Assembly (NCBI GenBank): GCA_900315735.1
Contig: ONAD01000036.1
Location: 1-32,534, forward strand
Length of the DNA stretch: 32,534 bases
From: an uncultured Lachnospiraceae bacterium
GTDB lineage: Bacteria > Bacillota > Clostridia > Lachnospirales > Lachnospiraceae
Direction: 5' to 3'
Positions 8,249 to 14,775 of this stretch are shown here, piece after piece (position 1 is the first letter of the stretch; each line of letters opens with the position of its first letter). Below the pieces are notes generated by a model that was not told where the DNA came from, did no database searches, and worked only from the letters and a program-made list of their open reading frames with translations. A program made the position numbers and the translations under genes.

Positions 8249-8515
8249 ATGCCGGCATTATCAATGTTTTATGGAATTATTGTACGCATGCAGAGTGAAA
8301 AAGGCGGAAAACATAGAAAACCACATATTCATGCGTTATATGGAGAAGAGGAAATTGTAGTTTCACTGAATGGAGAAGTATTGGAAGGTAAGTTCCCTAA
8401 TCGGCAGTTAAAAATGCTATTGGCATGGATGACAATCCATGAAGATGAATTATATGCCAATTGGAAAATGCTGAGTGAGGGAGAAGGCTATTTTCGGATA
8501 GAGCCATTAAAATAA
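8249..8515 (+). CDS. DUF4160 domain protein
   Basis: An 88-residue protein, MPALSMFYGIIVRMQ..., with the DUF4160 hallmarks: the MFYGI start, then HRKPHIHALYGE (about 26-37, with two histidines in PHIH) and a C-terminal NWKMLSEGEGYFRIEPL. The frame extends upstream to a TTG at 8228, but AGGAGG at 8234-8239 lies 9 nt before the ATG at 8249. The molecular role of DUF4160 is not established. It is very often encoded beside DUF2442, as here (26 nt apart), in a compact two-gene layout resembling toxin-antitoxin modules. Which partner would be toxic, if either, cannot be told. Full family length; no signal or membrane segment. Confidence 0.85.
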   Translation: MPALSMFYGIIVRMQSEKGGKHRKPHIHALYGEEEIVVSLNGEVLEGKFPNRQLKMLLAWMTIHEDELYANWKMLSEGEGYFRIEPLK

Positions 8516-8541
8516 TAGAACAGAACAAGGAGGATATGAAG

Positions 8542-8787
8542 ATGCTTAGACCAACGGCTACAAGCGTTCAGGCGGAAGAAGATTATATTCTTGATGTTGA
8601 ATTTGATAATGGAGAAAGAAAACAGTTTGATGTTAAACCATATATAAAAGGCTCTTGGTATGGAAAATTAGAGAACCCGGATTACTTTAGAATGGTAAGA
8701 ACAGATGGATATACTGTTGTATGGCCGGAAGGTCAGGATATCTGTCCGGATGAATTGTATACACAAAGCACCAGCTTCGCAAAATAA
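8542..8787 (+). CDS. DUF2442 domain protein
   Basis: An 81-residue protein, MLRPTATSVQAEEDYILDVEFDNGE..., followed by KQFDVKPYIKGSWYGKLENPDYF and a C-terminal VVWPEGQDICPDELY, the pattern of DUF2442. Two in-frame ATGs exist, at 8536 and 8542; AAGGAGG (8527-8533) is only 2 nt from the first and 8 nt from the second, so I take 8542. Function unknown; some DUF2442 proteins carry an added helix-turn-helix domain, absent here. It is probably co-transcribed with the DUF4160 gene and may be its partner or regulator (inference from common pairing). Confidence 0.85.
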   Translation: MLRPTATSVQAEEDYILDVEFDNGERKQFDVKPYIKGSWYGKLENPDYFRMVRTDGYTVVWPEGQDICPDELYTQSTSFAK

Positions 8788-8811
8788 AGAACATAACCTG
8801 CCACCGGCAGC

Positions 8812-8857
8812 AAAAAAATAAGACCTGATTTTTCCCACATGTAAAAGTCAGGTCTTA
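8812..8857 (-). terminator. Intrinsic terminator of the FliD-like gene
   Basis: TAAGACCTGA (8819-8828) pairs with TCAGGTCTTA (8848-8857). On the minus strand it is followed by seven Ts (complement of A8812-8818). The stem includes the stop codon of the minus-strand gene. It may also weakly stop plus-strand transcription from the DUF2442 gene. Confidence 0.85.
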
Positions 8858-10156
8858 TAAATATTTATCCAGCATCATGCCGGAGTACATAGACGTAATA
8901 TAAGGTGTGGCAAAATTCTTGCCAGGGTTCTTGTAAGCTACAACCACTTTGTTCACATACTGCATCGGATTTAAGGAAGCCTGGTTAGCTTTTACGTTTA
9001 AGGCATTCTTAAAGCGGTTCAATACATGGAAACTTTCGGCGGCGTCATCCGATTCAACAGCGTCTGCCAGTAAATCCCGGTCAACAGAAATAGTGGAATC
9101 GGAATTTACAATAAGTCCGATTGCTTCGAAATCATTTTTGAAATGCTGTGCAACACCGCTCATGTCAGAAAGCAGCTTCTGGCTGGTCGGCTGTGACTCA
9201 CGGTACTGATTAGCGGTATCCACCATGGAATTATAGGAATCCACCAGTTCCTGAATGTTATCTGCAACGGCATCAACATTTGCTTTAAAACCAAGGGTGG
9301 CAGGTCTGCCTTCCGGGCTGACTGCTTTCAGATGAACCTCAAAAGTATTGTTGATGGTAAACGTGTTGGAATAGGAACTGTGTTCCGCACCGTTTAACAG
9401 GAAAACGGAATTGGAAGCTGTATCCGTAACCTTGTTGATACCAAGCTTATCCATTGCCTGTATGGATTCGTTAGAAGTTCCCGGCAGAATCTGGAACAGG
9501 AAATCTTCATCATCTTTAAGACCGGTCTGTTTGGAAGTTAAGACCAGAGCACTGTGTCCGGAATCATCTTCCTTGACATCTGCGTGAATTCCGAAGCTGG
9601 CAGTATTGAAAAGCTTCGCCAGTTTATCCTGAACGCTCCGGTTGGTATCATCCTGGTTTACATTAAACTGGAATTCATAGGAAGCACTGTTGGTATTTAA
9701 ATCAAAGGAATAACTGCCCGGTTTAAAAGCAAGCTGGTCATCCTTTAAGTAATTACCGTAGTTTAACTGCGGAGAAGCAAGCTTCTTAATTTCCATCTGG
9801 AAGCTGTTGGTATTTTCATCGGAATCTCCGTTTCCAACATAATCTGCATCAACGATATCATCCTGGTCAGAGACAGCAACCTTTTTCTGGAAAGCCTCCG
9901 CAAGACTGTCACCGGTGGATAAAGAAGCAATGACGTTCTTTAAATCACGGGCATGTTCTTTGATATCGATGGCGAATTTCTGTGCGTCGACAGAATCTTT
10001 TATTTTGTAAAGAGGGGATTCTTTATTGATTTTTACAATATTATTGTAAACAGAGCGCAGCTCGCTCTTCTTGTGGGAATCATACCGGGAAACGGTAGAA
10101 TTACCATAAGTTGTAAGATAGTAATTATACATATTATCAAGAATAGCAGATGCCAT
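8855..10156 (-). CDS. FliD-like flagellar cap/hook-associated family protein (atypical)
   Basis: A 433-residue protein starting MASAILDNMYNYYLTTYG. The open frame runs 22 codons further upstream, but AAAGGAGGGG is 9 nt before the ATG at 10154-10156. The middle region (about 155-310) is rich in beta strands with Ser/Thr/Asn, like the exposed domain of FliD. The FliD C-terminal signature is seen in IQELVDSYNSMVDTANQ (about 318-334) and in the later helical region. It lacks the usual FliD N-terminus and ends in NFATPYITSMYSGMMLDKYL instead. It is thus related to, but not a canonical, filament cap protein. No Sec signal; FliD-type proteins leave through the flagellar export channel. It stands alone, divergent from rpmG, next to glycosyltransferases that may modify flagellar proteins. 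A role as a cap paralogue is inference. Confidence 0.6.
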   Translation of the reverse strand: MASAILDNMYNYYLTTYGNSTVSRYDSHKKSELRSVYNNIVKINKESPLYKIKDSVDAQKFAIDIKEHARDLKNVIASLSTGDSLAEAFQKKVAVSDQDDIVDADYVGNGDSDENTNSFQMEIKKLASPQLNYGNYLKDDQLAFKPGSYSFDLNTNSASYEFQFNVNQDDTNRSVQDKLAKLFNTASFGIHADVKEDDSGHSALVLTSKQTGLKDDEDFLFQILPGTSNESIQAMDKLGINKVTDTASNSVFLLNGAEHSSYSNTFTINNTFEVHLKAVSPEGRPATLGFKANVDAVADNIQELVDSYNSMVDTANQYRESQPTSQKLLSDMSGVAQHFKNDFEAIGLIVNSDSTISVDRDLLADAVESDDAAESFHVLNRFKNALNVKANQASLNPMQYVNKVVVAYKNPGKNFATPYITSMYSGMMLDKYL

Positions 10157-10234
10157 AAATAAACCCCTCCTTTCTTCCGTGAAATGTGCATCTTCATGAT
10201 GCTGGGGTATAGTAAAATCCATTTATACATATTT

Positions 10235-10243
10235 AATATAGCA
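10235..10243 (-). promoter_or_regulatory. Possible extended -10 of the FliD-like gene
   Basis: On the minus strand TGC-TATATT (complement of 10235-10243) forms an extended -10, about 80 nt from the start codon. No good -35 box is seen. No clear sigma-28 promoter (TAAA...GCCGATAA) was found. Weak evidence. Confidence 0.3.
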
Positions 10244-10355
10244 TAAAAATAAGAAAAAGTCATCTACAAGATATACAAAAAATGTTGCAAAAACGCTAGA
10301 TTTTGTGGTAATATATGTGCTGGATTACAAGTTTACAGAGAATATGAAAAAAGAG

Positions 10356-10384
10356 TTGACGCTCCATGTGGTTTGTGCTATCAT
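10356..10384 (+). promoter_or_regulatory. Promoter of the rpmG-secE-nusG-rplK-rplA operon
   Basis: TTGACG (10356-10361), a 17-nt spacer ending in TGC (extended -10) and TATCAT (10379-10384). The leader then holds a T-run and a small perfect hairpin, TATGCCTA (10413-10420) with TAGGCATA (10425-10432). The same extended TATCAT -10 appears in the rpoB promoter. Confidence 0.8.
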
Positions 10385-10465
10385 AGACTAGCTTGGAAGT
10401 AAGTCTTTTTTTTATGCCTAAAAATAGGCATAGAAAACACAAAGAAAGTAATGGAGGTGGAAGTT

Positions 10466-10615
10466 GTGCGCACAAAGATTACATTAGCATGCACAGAATG
10501 CAAGCAGCGTAATTACAACATGACAAAAGACAAGAAAGCTCATCCGGACAGAATGGAGACAAAGAAGTATTGTAGATTCTGCAAGACTCATACATTACAC
10601 AAAGAAACAAAATAA
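10466..10615 (+). CDS. rpmG: 50S ribosomal protein L33
   Basis: A 49-residue protein too short for the usual gene-length cut-off. It starts at GTG 10466 ([11 protein letters not shown]...), 8 nt after GGAGG (10453-10457); an ATG at 10451 is in frame but overlaps this ribosome binding site. Two CxxC pairs (C9-C12 and C36-C39) form the zinc ribbon, so this is the zinc-binding (C+) form of L33. The sequence [21 protein letters not shown] is typical for Firmicutes. It sits in the 50S subunit near the E site. Position just before secE-nusG is the usual one in Clostridia and Bacilli. Confidence 0.97.
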   Translation: MRTKITLACTECKQRNYNMTKDKKAHPDRMETKKYCRFCKTHTLHKETK

Positions 10616-10660
10616 TTTGTGAATGCGTGACAATGAGCAAAAAGAAAAGGAAGTGACAGA

Positions 10661-10870
10661 ATGGGAGAAACCGAAAACAAGAACACAGCAGTAAAAGAAA
10701 GCTGGTTCGCCGGTCTTAAGGCTGAATTCAAAAAAATCATTTGGCCTACAAAAGAATCACTTGCCCGTCAGACAACAGCAGTTGTTATTGTGTCAGTTGT
10801 ACTTGGTCTGATAATTACACTTCTGGATACAATCATCCAGTACGGTGTGAATTTTCTAGTGAATTTATAA
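10661..10870 (+). CDS. secE: Preprotein translocase subunit SecE
   Basis: A 69-residue protein of the short, single-span type usual in Gram-positive bacteria. The amphipathic SWFAGLKAEFKKIIWPTKE (about 13-31) carries the conserved KKIIWPT motif, followed by one membrane span (about 39-66, VVIVSVVLGLIITLLDTII). It clamps the SecY channel in the plasma membrane and is essential. AAGGAA precedes the ATG at 10661. Located between rpmG and nusG, the conserved order. Confidence 0.97.
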   Translation: MGETENKNTAVKESWFAGLKAEFKKIIWPTKESLARQTTAVVIVSVVLGLIITLLDTIIQYGVNFLVNL

Positions 10871-10887
10871 TGGAGGCATAGGTGATT

Positions 10888-11406
10888 ATGGCAGAGGCAC
10901 ACTGGTATGTAGTTCATACCTATTCAGGTTATGAGAATAAGGTCAAAGCGAACATCGATAAGGCAATCGAGAACCGGCATTTAGAAGAGCAGATACTCGA
11001 AGTCAGAGTACCGATGCAGGATGTTGTCGAGCTTAAGAACGGTGCGAAAAAGCAGGTTCAGAAGAAAATGTTCCCGGGATATGTGCTTATCAATATGGTC
11101 ATGAATGATGATACCTGGTATGTGGTAAGAAATACCAGAGGCGTAACCGGATTTGTTGGACCGGGATCTAAGCCGGTACCACTCACTGACGCTGAAATGA
11201 GACCACTGGGAATCAAGTCAGACAACATTGTCGTAGATTTCGATGAAGGCGATACCGTCGTTGTAATCGGTGGTGTGTGGAAGGACACCATCGGTGTTAT
11301 CCAGCGTATGGATCACGGAAAACAGATTTGTACGATTAATGTGGATTTATTTGGCCGGGAGACTCCGGTCGAGATTAGTTTTTCAGATGTAAAGAAGATG
11401 AATTAA
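10888..11406 (+). CDS. nusG: Transcription termination/antitermination factor NusG
   Basis: A protein of about 172 residues. The NGN domain starts WYVVHTYSGYENKVKANI and holds KMFPGYVLINM (about 58-68), TRGVTGFVG (about 84-92); the C-terminal KOW domain starts FDEGDTVVVIGGVWKDTIGVI (about 116 on). NusG binds the RNA polymerase clamp and controls pausing, Rho action and coupling to ribosomes. The start is ambiguous: GGAGG at 10872-10876 is 5 nt from a GTG at 10882 and 11 nt from the ATG at 10888; I prefer the ATG because family members begin M(A/S)EA-WYVVHTYSG. Only 18 nt separate it from secE and 15 nt from rplK. Confidence 0.96.
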   Translation: MAEAHWYVVHTYSGYENKVKANIDKAIENRHLEEQILEVRVPMQDVVELKNGAKKQVQKKMFPGYVLINMVMNDDTWYVVRNTRGVTGFVGPGSKPVPLTDAEMRPLGIKSDNIVVDFDEGDTVVVIGGVWKDTIGVIQRMDHGKQICTINVDLFGRETPVEISFSDVKKMN

Positions 11407-11421
11407 AGGAGGCAACCTCAA

Positions 11422-11847
11422 ATGGCAAAGAAAGTAGAAGGATATATCAAATTGCAGATTCCTGCCGGCAAAGCAACTCCGGCACCACCTGTTGGACCTG
11501 CTTTAGGTCAGCACGGTGTGAATATTGTGGAATTCACAAAACAGTTTAATGCAAAGACAGCAGATATGGGAGACACAGTTGTTCCTGTAGTTATCACTGT
11601 TTACGCAGACAGAAGCTTTAGCTTCATTACAAAAACTCCTCCAGCAGCAGTACTGCTGAAAAAGGCTTGCAACTTAAAGAGTGCATCTGCAACTCCTAAC
11701 AAGACAAAAGTTGCAAAGATTTCTAAAGCTAAGATTCAGGAAATCGCTGAGCTGAAAATGCCAGACTTAAATGCTGCATCTGTTGAAGCTGCAATGAGCA
11801 TGATCGCAGGAACAGCAAGAAGTATGGGAATCGAAGTAGAGGACTAA
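11422..11847 (+). CDS. rplK: 50S ribosomal protein L11
   Basis: A 141-residue protein with the full L11 pattern: [29 protein letters not shown] at the N-terminus (positions about 7-35, the proline-rich helix that contacts thiopeptides and factor GTPases) and the C-terminal RNA-binding domain ending [16 protein letters not shown]. It binds the GTPase-associated centre of 23S rRNA and is needed for the RelA-type stringent response. AAAGGAGG precedes the ATG. Followed by rplA after 53 nt. Confidence 0.98.
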   Translation: MAKKVEGYIKLQIPAGKATPAPPVGPALGQHGVNIVEFTKQFNAKTADMGDTVVPVVITVYADRSFSFITKTPPAAVLLKKACNLKSASATPNKTKVAKISKAKIQEIAELKMPDLNAASVEAAMSMIAGTARSMGIEVED

Positions 11848-11855
11848 ATGAAAAC

Positions 11856-11874
11856 GTGGGAGGGTACCACTCCC
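11856..11874 (+). promoter_or_regulatory. Small hairpin between rplK and rplA
   Basis: GGGAG (11858-11862) can pair with CTCCC (11870-11874), or GTGG with CCAC within the same stretch. There is no U-tract, so it is not a terminator. It might be an RNA processing site or a protein L1 target, as L1 regulates this operon in other bacteria; this is unproven. Confidence 0.3.
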
Positions 11875-11900
11875 GATAATACCACAGGAGGTTATTTAGA

Positions 11901-12593
11901 ATGAAAAGAGGAAAGAAATATTTAGAAGCTGCAAAATCAATTGATAGAGCAACTTTATATGATCCGGCAGAAGCAATCGGACTTGCAAAGAAAGCAGCCG
12001 TTGCAAAATTTGATGAGACTATCGAAGTTCACATTCGTACCGGATGTGACGGACGTCACGCAGATCAGCAGATCCGTGGTGCAGTTGTATTGCCACACGG
12101 AACTGGTAAAGCTGTAAAAGTATTAGTATTCGCAAAGGGAACCAAATTAGACGAGGCTCAGGCAGCAGGTGCTGATTTCGTTGGTGGAGAGGAATTAATT
12201 CCAAAGATTCAGAACGAAGGATGGCTTGACTTCGACGTTGTTGTAGCAACTCCTGATATGATGGGTGTTGTTGGACGTCTTGGCCGTGTACTTGGACCGA
12301 AGGGCTTAATGCCAAACCCAAAAGCTGGAACTGTTACTATGGACGTTACTAAGGCAGTAAACGATATCAAAGCCGGAAAAATCGAGTATAGATTAGACAA
12401 AGCAAATATTATCCATGTGCCAATTGGAAAAGCATCCTTTAGTGAAGAACAATTAGCGGACAACTTCCAGACTCTTATTGATGCCGTAAACAAAGCAAAA
12501 CCGGCTACATTAAAAGGTCAGTACATGAAGAGCGTTTCTGTAGCTCCTACCATGGGACCGGGTGTAAAAATCAACCCACTGAAGCTTGTTTAG
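11901..12593 (+). CDS. rplA: 50S ribosomal protein L1
   Basis: A 230-residue protein of the usual length. The L1 signature lies in [42 protein letters not shown] (starting near residue 105), with the second half of domain I closing at [16 protein letters not shown]. It forms the L1 stalk of the 50S subunit at the E site and in many bacteria represses its own operon mRNA. AGGAGG is 7-8 nt before the ATG. It ends about 10 nt before a fresh consensus promoter for rplJ-rplL, so the two ribosomal operons are separately started. Confidence 0.98.
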   Translation: MKRGKKYLEAAKSIDRATLYDPAEAIGLAKKAAVAKFDETIEVHIRTGCDGRHADQQIRGAVVLPHGTGKAVKVLVFAKGTKLDEAQAAGADFVGGEELIPKIQNEGWLDFDVVVATPDMMGVVGRLGRVLGPKGLMPNPKAGTVTMDVTKAVNDIKAGKIEYRLDKANIIHVPIGKASFSEEQLADNFQTLIDAVNKAKPATLKGQYMKSVSVAPTMGPGVKINPLKLV

Positions 12594-12602
12594 TTTTTGT
12601 TA

Positions 12603-12631
12603 TTGACATCCAAGATATTAATTGCTATAAT
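12603..12631 (+). promoter_or_regulatory. Consensus promoter of rplJ-rplL
   Basis: A perfect TTGACA (12603-12608), a 17-nt spacer ending TGC and a perfect TATAAT (12626-12631). The start site is expected near 12638, immediately before the L10 leader. Confidence 0.9.
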
Positions 12632-12639
12632 AGCAAAGC

Positions 12640-12720
12640 ATATTGCCGAAGACAGTAGGTGCCGTAAGGCGTAACCGTAGAGAACCTACCGAGGAAATGC
12701 AGATACTTATGTATTTGTAA
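12640..12720 (+). ncRNA. Ribosomal protein L10 leader
   Basis: The transcribed leader has the conserved GAAGACAGTAGGTGCC...GTAAGGC...CCTACCGAGG pattern (about 12657-12695) of the Firmicutes L10 leader, a kink-turn RNA bound by the L10(L12)4 complex. AGGTGCC-type and AACCTACC strands form the long stem. When L10 is in excess it binds here and represses its own operon. Recognised by pattern, not by a covariance search. Confidence 0.85.
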
Positions 12721-12731
12721 ATGAGATTTCA

Positions 12732-12764
12732 AATCCTCTCTGTCTTCCACAGAGAGGATTTTTT
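12732..12764 (+). terminator. Attenuator terminator upstream of rplJ
   Basis: A perfect 12-bp stem, AATCCTCTCTGT (12732-12743) with ACAGAGAGGATT (12749-12760), loop CTTCC, then a T-run to 12764. It lies between the L10 leader and the rplJ start, so it is an attenuator rather than the end of rplA. GAGGA at 12691-12695, the 3' edge of the L10 leader, is complementary to TCCTC at 12734-12738 and could act as antiterminator. Confidence 0.88.
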
Positions 12765-12819
12765 AGGTAATGTACCTGTCTTTCGCAAGATGAAAAATAA
12801 AGAAGGAGGTGCACGATTC

Positions 12820-13395
12820 GTGGCAAAAGTAGAACTTAAACAGCCTATCGTACAGGAAATTTCTGAGCAGATTAAAGATGCACAGTCAGTAGTAGTCGTT
12901 GACTACCGTGGACTTACCGTTGCAGAAGATACTCAGCTGCGTAAGCAGTTAAGAGAAGCTGGTGTTGCTTATAAAGTATATAAGAATACATTAGTTAATT
13001 TTGCAATCAAAGGAACTGATTTCGAAAGCCTTTCCGACGTATTGGAAGGACCAAACGCATTCGCAATTTCAACAACAGATGCAACAGCACCTGCAAGAGT
13101 AATTGCTAAATTTGCAAAGACAGCTCCTGCACTTGAGATTAAAGCCGGCGTAGTAGAAGGAACCTTCTATGATGCAGATGGAATGAAAGCAATCGCTACA
13201 ATCCCATCCAGAGAAGAATTACTTTCCAAATTCCTTGGAAGTATTCAGTCTCCTATTGCAAACTTCGCTCGTGTTATTAATCAGATCGCTGAAAAAGGCG
13301 GCGCAGCAGACGTAGAAGTTAAGGCAGAAGAGGCAGCACCTGCAGAAGAAGCTCCAGTAGAAGCTCCTGCAGAGGAAGCTCCAGCAGCAGAATAA
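12820..13395 (+). CDS. rplJ: 50S ribosomal protein L10
   Basis: A 191-residue protein starting at GTG 12820 (MAKVELKQPIVQEI), 10 nt after AAGGAGG (12803-12809). The longer open frame to 12721 runs through the attenuator hairpin and is not coding. The conserved VVVDYRGLTVAEDTQLRKQLR (about 27-47) and VYKNTLVNFAI are seen. L10 anchors L7/L12 dimers to the ribosome and binds its own leader. The last 25 residues form an Ala/Glu/Pro-rich tail (EEAAPAEEAPVEAP), longer than in E. coli but common in Clostridia. Confidence 0.96.
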   Translation: MAKVELKQPIVQEISEQIKDAQSVVVVDYRGLTVAEDTQLRKQLREAGVAYKVYKNTLVNFAIKGTDFESLSDVLEGPNAFAISTTDATAPARVIAKFAKTAPALEIKAGVVEGTFYDADGMKAIATIPSREELLSKFLGSIQSPIANFARVINQIAEKGGAADVEVKAEEAAPAEEAPVEAPAEEAPAAE

Positions 13396-13449
13396 TCTGC
13401 AAACCAATCAATTTATTGAAAACAAAACCAAAAACGGAGGTAAATTAAA

Positions 13450-13824
13450 ATGGCTAAATTAACAACAGCTGAGATGATTGACGCTATCAAAGAGTTAAGC
13501 GTATTAGAGTTAAATGAATTAGTAAAAGCTTGTGAAGAAGAGTTCGGTGTATCCGCAGCAGCAGGCGTTGTAGTTGCAGCAGCAGGTGGAGACGCAGCAG
13601 CAGCAGAAGAGAAGACTGAGTTTGACGTAGAGTTAACAGAAGTTGGACCAAACAAAGTTAAGGTTATCAAAGTAGTTCGTGAAGCTACTGGCTTAGGCTT
13701 AAAAGAAGCTAAAGACTTAGTAGATGGCGCTCCTAAGATCGTTAAAGAGCAGGCTGACAAAGCTACAGCTGATGACATCAAAGCTAAATTAGAAGCTGAA
13801 GGTGCTAAAGTAACATTAAAATAA
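13450..13824 (+). CDS. rplL: 50S ribosomal protein L7/L12
   Basis: A 124-residue protein: N-terminal dimerisation helices ([30 protein letters not shown]), an alanine-rich hinge (about 35-55), and the C-terminal factor-binding domain with [25 protein letters not shown] (about 74-98), the site that contacts elongation factors. CGGAGG precedes the ATG. It lies 54 nt after rplJ and ends at a terminator, so, unusually, rpoB is not directly downstream. Confidence 0.98.
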   Translation: MAKLTTAEMIDAIKELSVLELNELVKACEEEFGVSAAAGVVVAAAGGDAAAAEEKTEFDVELTEVGPNKVKVIKVVREATGLGLKEAKDLVDGAPKIVKEQADKATADDIKAKLEAEGAKVTLK

Positions 13825-13857
13825 TTTTTGATTCACAACTGAATTAGAAATGATAGG

Positions 13858-13890
13858 AATCGGATTCATAGAAATATGGATCCGATTTTC
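13858..13890 (+). terminator. Intrinsic terminator after rplL
   Basis: AATCGGAT (13858-13865) pairs with ATCCGATT (13880-13887), with an inner CATA/TATG stem and GAAA loop, followed by a short T-run. Confidence 0.8.
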
Positions 13891-13936
13891 AATTTACGCG
13901 AGTAGCGAGAAAAAGCGCATGCTTGCATGCAGATTT
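13891..13936. repeat. Dispersed repeat A, copy 1
   Basis: A 46-nt element, starting AATTTACGCGAGTAGCGAGA and ending GCATGCTTGCATGCAGATTT. It is 45/46 identical to 24520-24565; the only difference is G versus A at element position 25. Both copies start within 4 nt of an intrinsic terminator. GCATGC occurs twice, 2 nt apart. No coding role is likely. Confidence 0.85.
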
Positions 13937-13955
13937 GGCGAGCACCGCGATAACT

Positions 13956-13988
13956 CGAGAAACTCGCAAAGCGTGTTTCTCGTAGTTT
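13956..13988. repeat. Dispersed repeat B, copy 1 (hairpin)
   Basis: CGAGAAAC (13956-13963) and GTTTCTCG (13975-13982) pair, with an inner CGC-AAA-GCG, making an 11-bp stem with a single T-T mismatch. The 32 nt from 13957 match 14609-14640 at 27 positions; the second copy has lost the stem. Confidence 0.7.
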
Positions 13989-14005
13989 ATAGGACTTTAG
14001 ACCTA

Positions 14006-14035
14006 TTGACGCAAAAAGGAAATGTGTAATAATAG
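14006..14035 (+). promoter_or_regulatory. Promoter of the small membrane protein gene
   Basis: TTGACG (14006-14011) and TAATAG (14030-14035) with an 18-nt spacer; TAATAA at 14027 is an alternative -10. It lies just after repeats A and B. Confidence 0.55.
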
Positions 14036-14075
14036 TAGCGTAACTTGAAAACAATATAAGAACAGGAGATTAGTT

Positions 14076-14396
14076 ATGAACACAGGACTTAAGGTATGGC
14101 TCTGGATTGTATTTGTAATCAATATCATTTTCGGAGTAATGATGATTCCGTTAATGCTCATTCAGCCACTGCTGATTGTCAGCCTCATTGCAGAAGTGCT
14201 TATTATCGTAGGTGCCGGTCTGATTTTGTTTGCACAGAAGAAGGTTGGATTCTATCTGATGATTGCATGTGCAGCAATCGGTCTGGTAATCAACATCTTT
14301 GGCGGGGTTGGAGTGGTAAAAAGTATCATCAGCGCAGTATTGTGCCCATTAATTACATATTTGTTCATGAAAAAAGACTGGGATACTTTCCAGTAA
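14076..14396 (+). CDS. Small multi-pass membrane protein of unknown function
   Basis: A 106-residue, highly hydrophobic protein, MNTGLKVWLWIVFVINIIFG..., with about four predicted membrane spans (roughly 6-26, 29-52, 58-78, 79-96) joined by very short loops and a charged C-terminus (FMKKDWDTFQ). No catalytic motif is seen and I do not recognise the family with confidence. CAGGAG lies 7-8 nt before the ATG. It has its own promoter and terminator between rplL and the ECF sigma operon, so it is a single-gene unit. It could be a stress or envelope protein, but nothing in the sequence shows this. Confidence 0.75.
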   Translation: MNTGLKVWLWIVFVINIIFGVMMIPLMLIQPLLIVSLIAEVLIIVGAGLILFAQKKVGFYLMIACAAIGLVINIFGGVGVVKSIISAVLCPLITYLFMKKDWDTFQ

Positions 14397-14459
14397 GAAA
14401 TGAACGCCCATCTACAGAACCTGCCATTGGCAGTTTCTCAGGAATGATTGGCAATGAAG

Positions 14460-14494
14460 AGACCTTCCGGCAGAAATGTCGGGAGGTCTTTTTT
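14460..14494 (+). terminator. Intrinsic terminator after the small membrane protein
   Basis: AGACCT (14460-14465) with AGGTCT (14484-14489), an inner CCG/CGG, then TTTTTT (14489-14494). Confidence 0.85.
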
Positions 14495-14530
14495 ACTTTA
14501 CAGGAAATTGCTTTCCTGTAAAGTAAAAAA
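14489..14530. repeat. Perfect 19-bp inverted repeat
   Basis: Arms 14489-14507 and 14512-14530 are exact reverse complements around a TTGC loop (TTTTTTACTTTACAGGAAA on the left). It shares its T-run with the preceding terminator and would act as a terminator in both directions. The region 14531-14608 is GC-richer non-coding sequence with short inverted repeats such as GTCG-CAAG-CGAC. Confidence 0.85.
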
Positions 14531-14608
14531 CGCTCCGCGAGGATGCGCACTGCGGCGTATAAGGTAGATGTCGCAAGCGACCGCCGCCACATTCTTTGTT
14601 CCTTACAT

Positions 14609-14640
14609 GAGAAACTCACAAAGCGTATTCCTCACAGTTT
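14609..14640. repeat. Dispersed repeat B, copy 2
   Basis: Begins GAGAAACTCACAAAGCGTAT; 27/32 identical to 13957-13988. It runs into CAGTTTTTCGGGTTT (14635-14649), which matches the end of repeat A copy 2 (24559-24573) at 14 of 15 positions, so repeats A and B look like pieces of one mosaic element. Confidence 0.6.
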
Positions 14641-14688
14641 TTCGGGTTTGCGGGCAATGAGGAAAGAACGAAAAAATTTTTGGAAAAA

Positions 14689-14717
14689 TGATAGATTTCA
14701 CCCGCAGGATTCGTAAT
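14689..14717 (+). promoter_or_regulatory. Possible ECF-type promoter of the sigma operon
   Basis: TGATAG (14689-14694), a 17-nt spacer and CGTAAT (14712-14717) vaguely resemble the TGAAAC-N16/17-CGTA form of autoregulated ECF operons. No good sigma-A pair is seen. Low confidence. Confidence 0.3.
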
Positions 14718-14775
14718 AATAAGTGTAGCTGCAAAAATGCAAACCATGGTGCATGAAGCAAAAGGCAGGATAACA

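Noticed and set aside
8037..8360. 107-codon plus-strand frame in the DUF4160 leader
   Set aside because: It crosses the terminator arm, promoter and DUF4160 start in another frame, has no ribosome binding site at its start and no recognisable protein character.
10385..10412. Terminator hairpin AGACT...AGTCT with T-run before rpmG
   Set aside because: Its left arm lies within or right next to the promoter -10 and would not be transcribed.
12721..12819. Extended N-terminus of L10
   Set aside because: The extra 33 codons span a perfect terminator hairpin; a GTG with an ideal ribosome binding site at 12820 gives the normal L10 start.
13866..14054. Minus-strand frames sharing MQAC-FSRYSRK near both copies of repeat A
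   Set aside because: The shared peptide is simply the translation of the repeat DNA; the frames differ otherwise and have no ribosome binding site.
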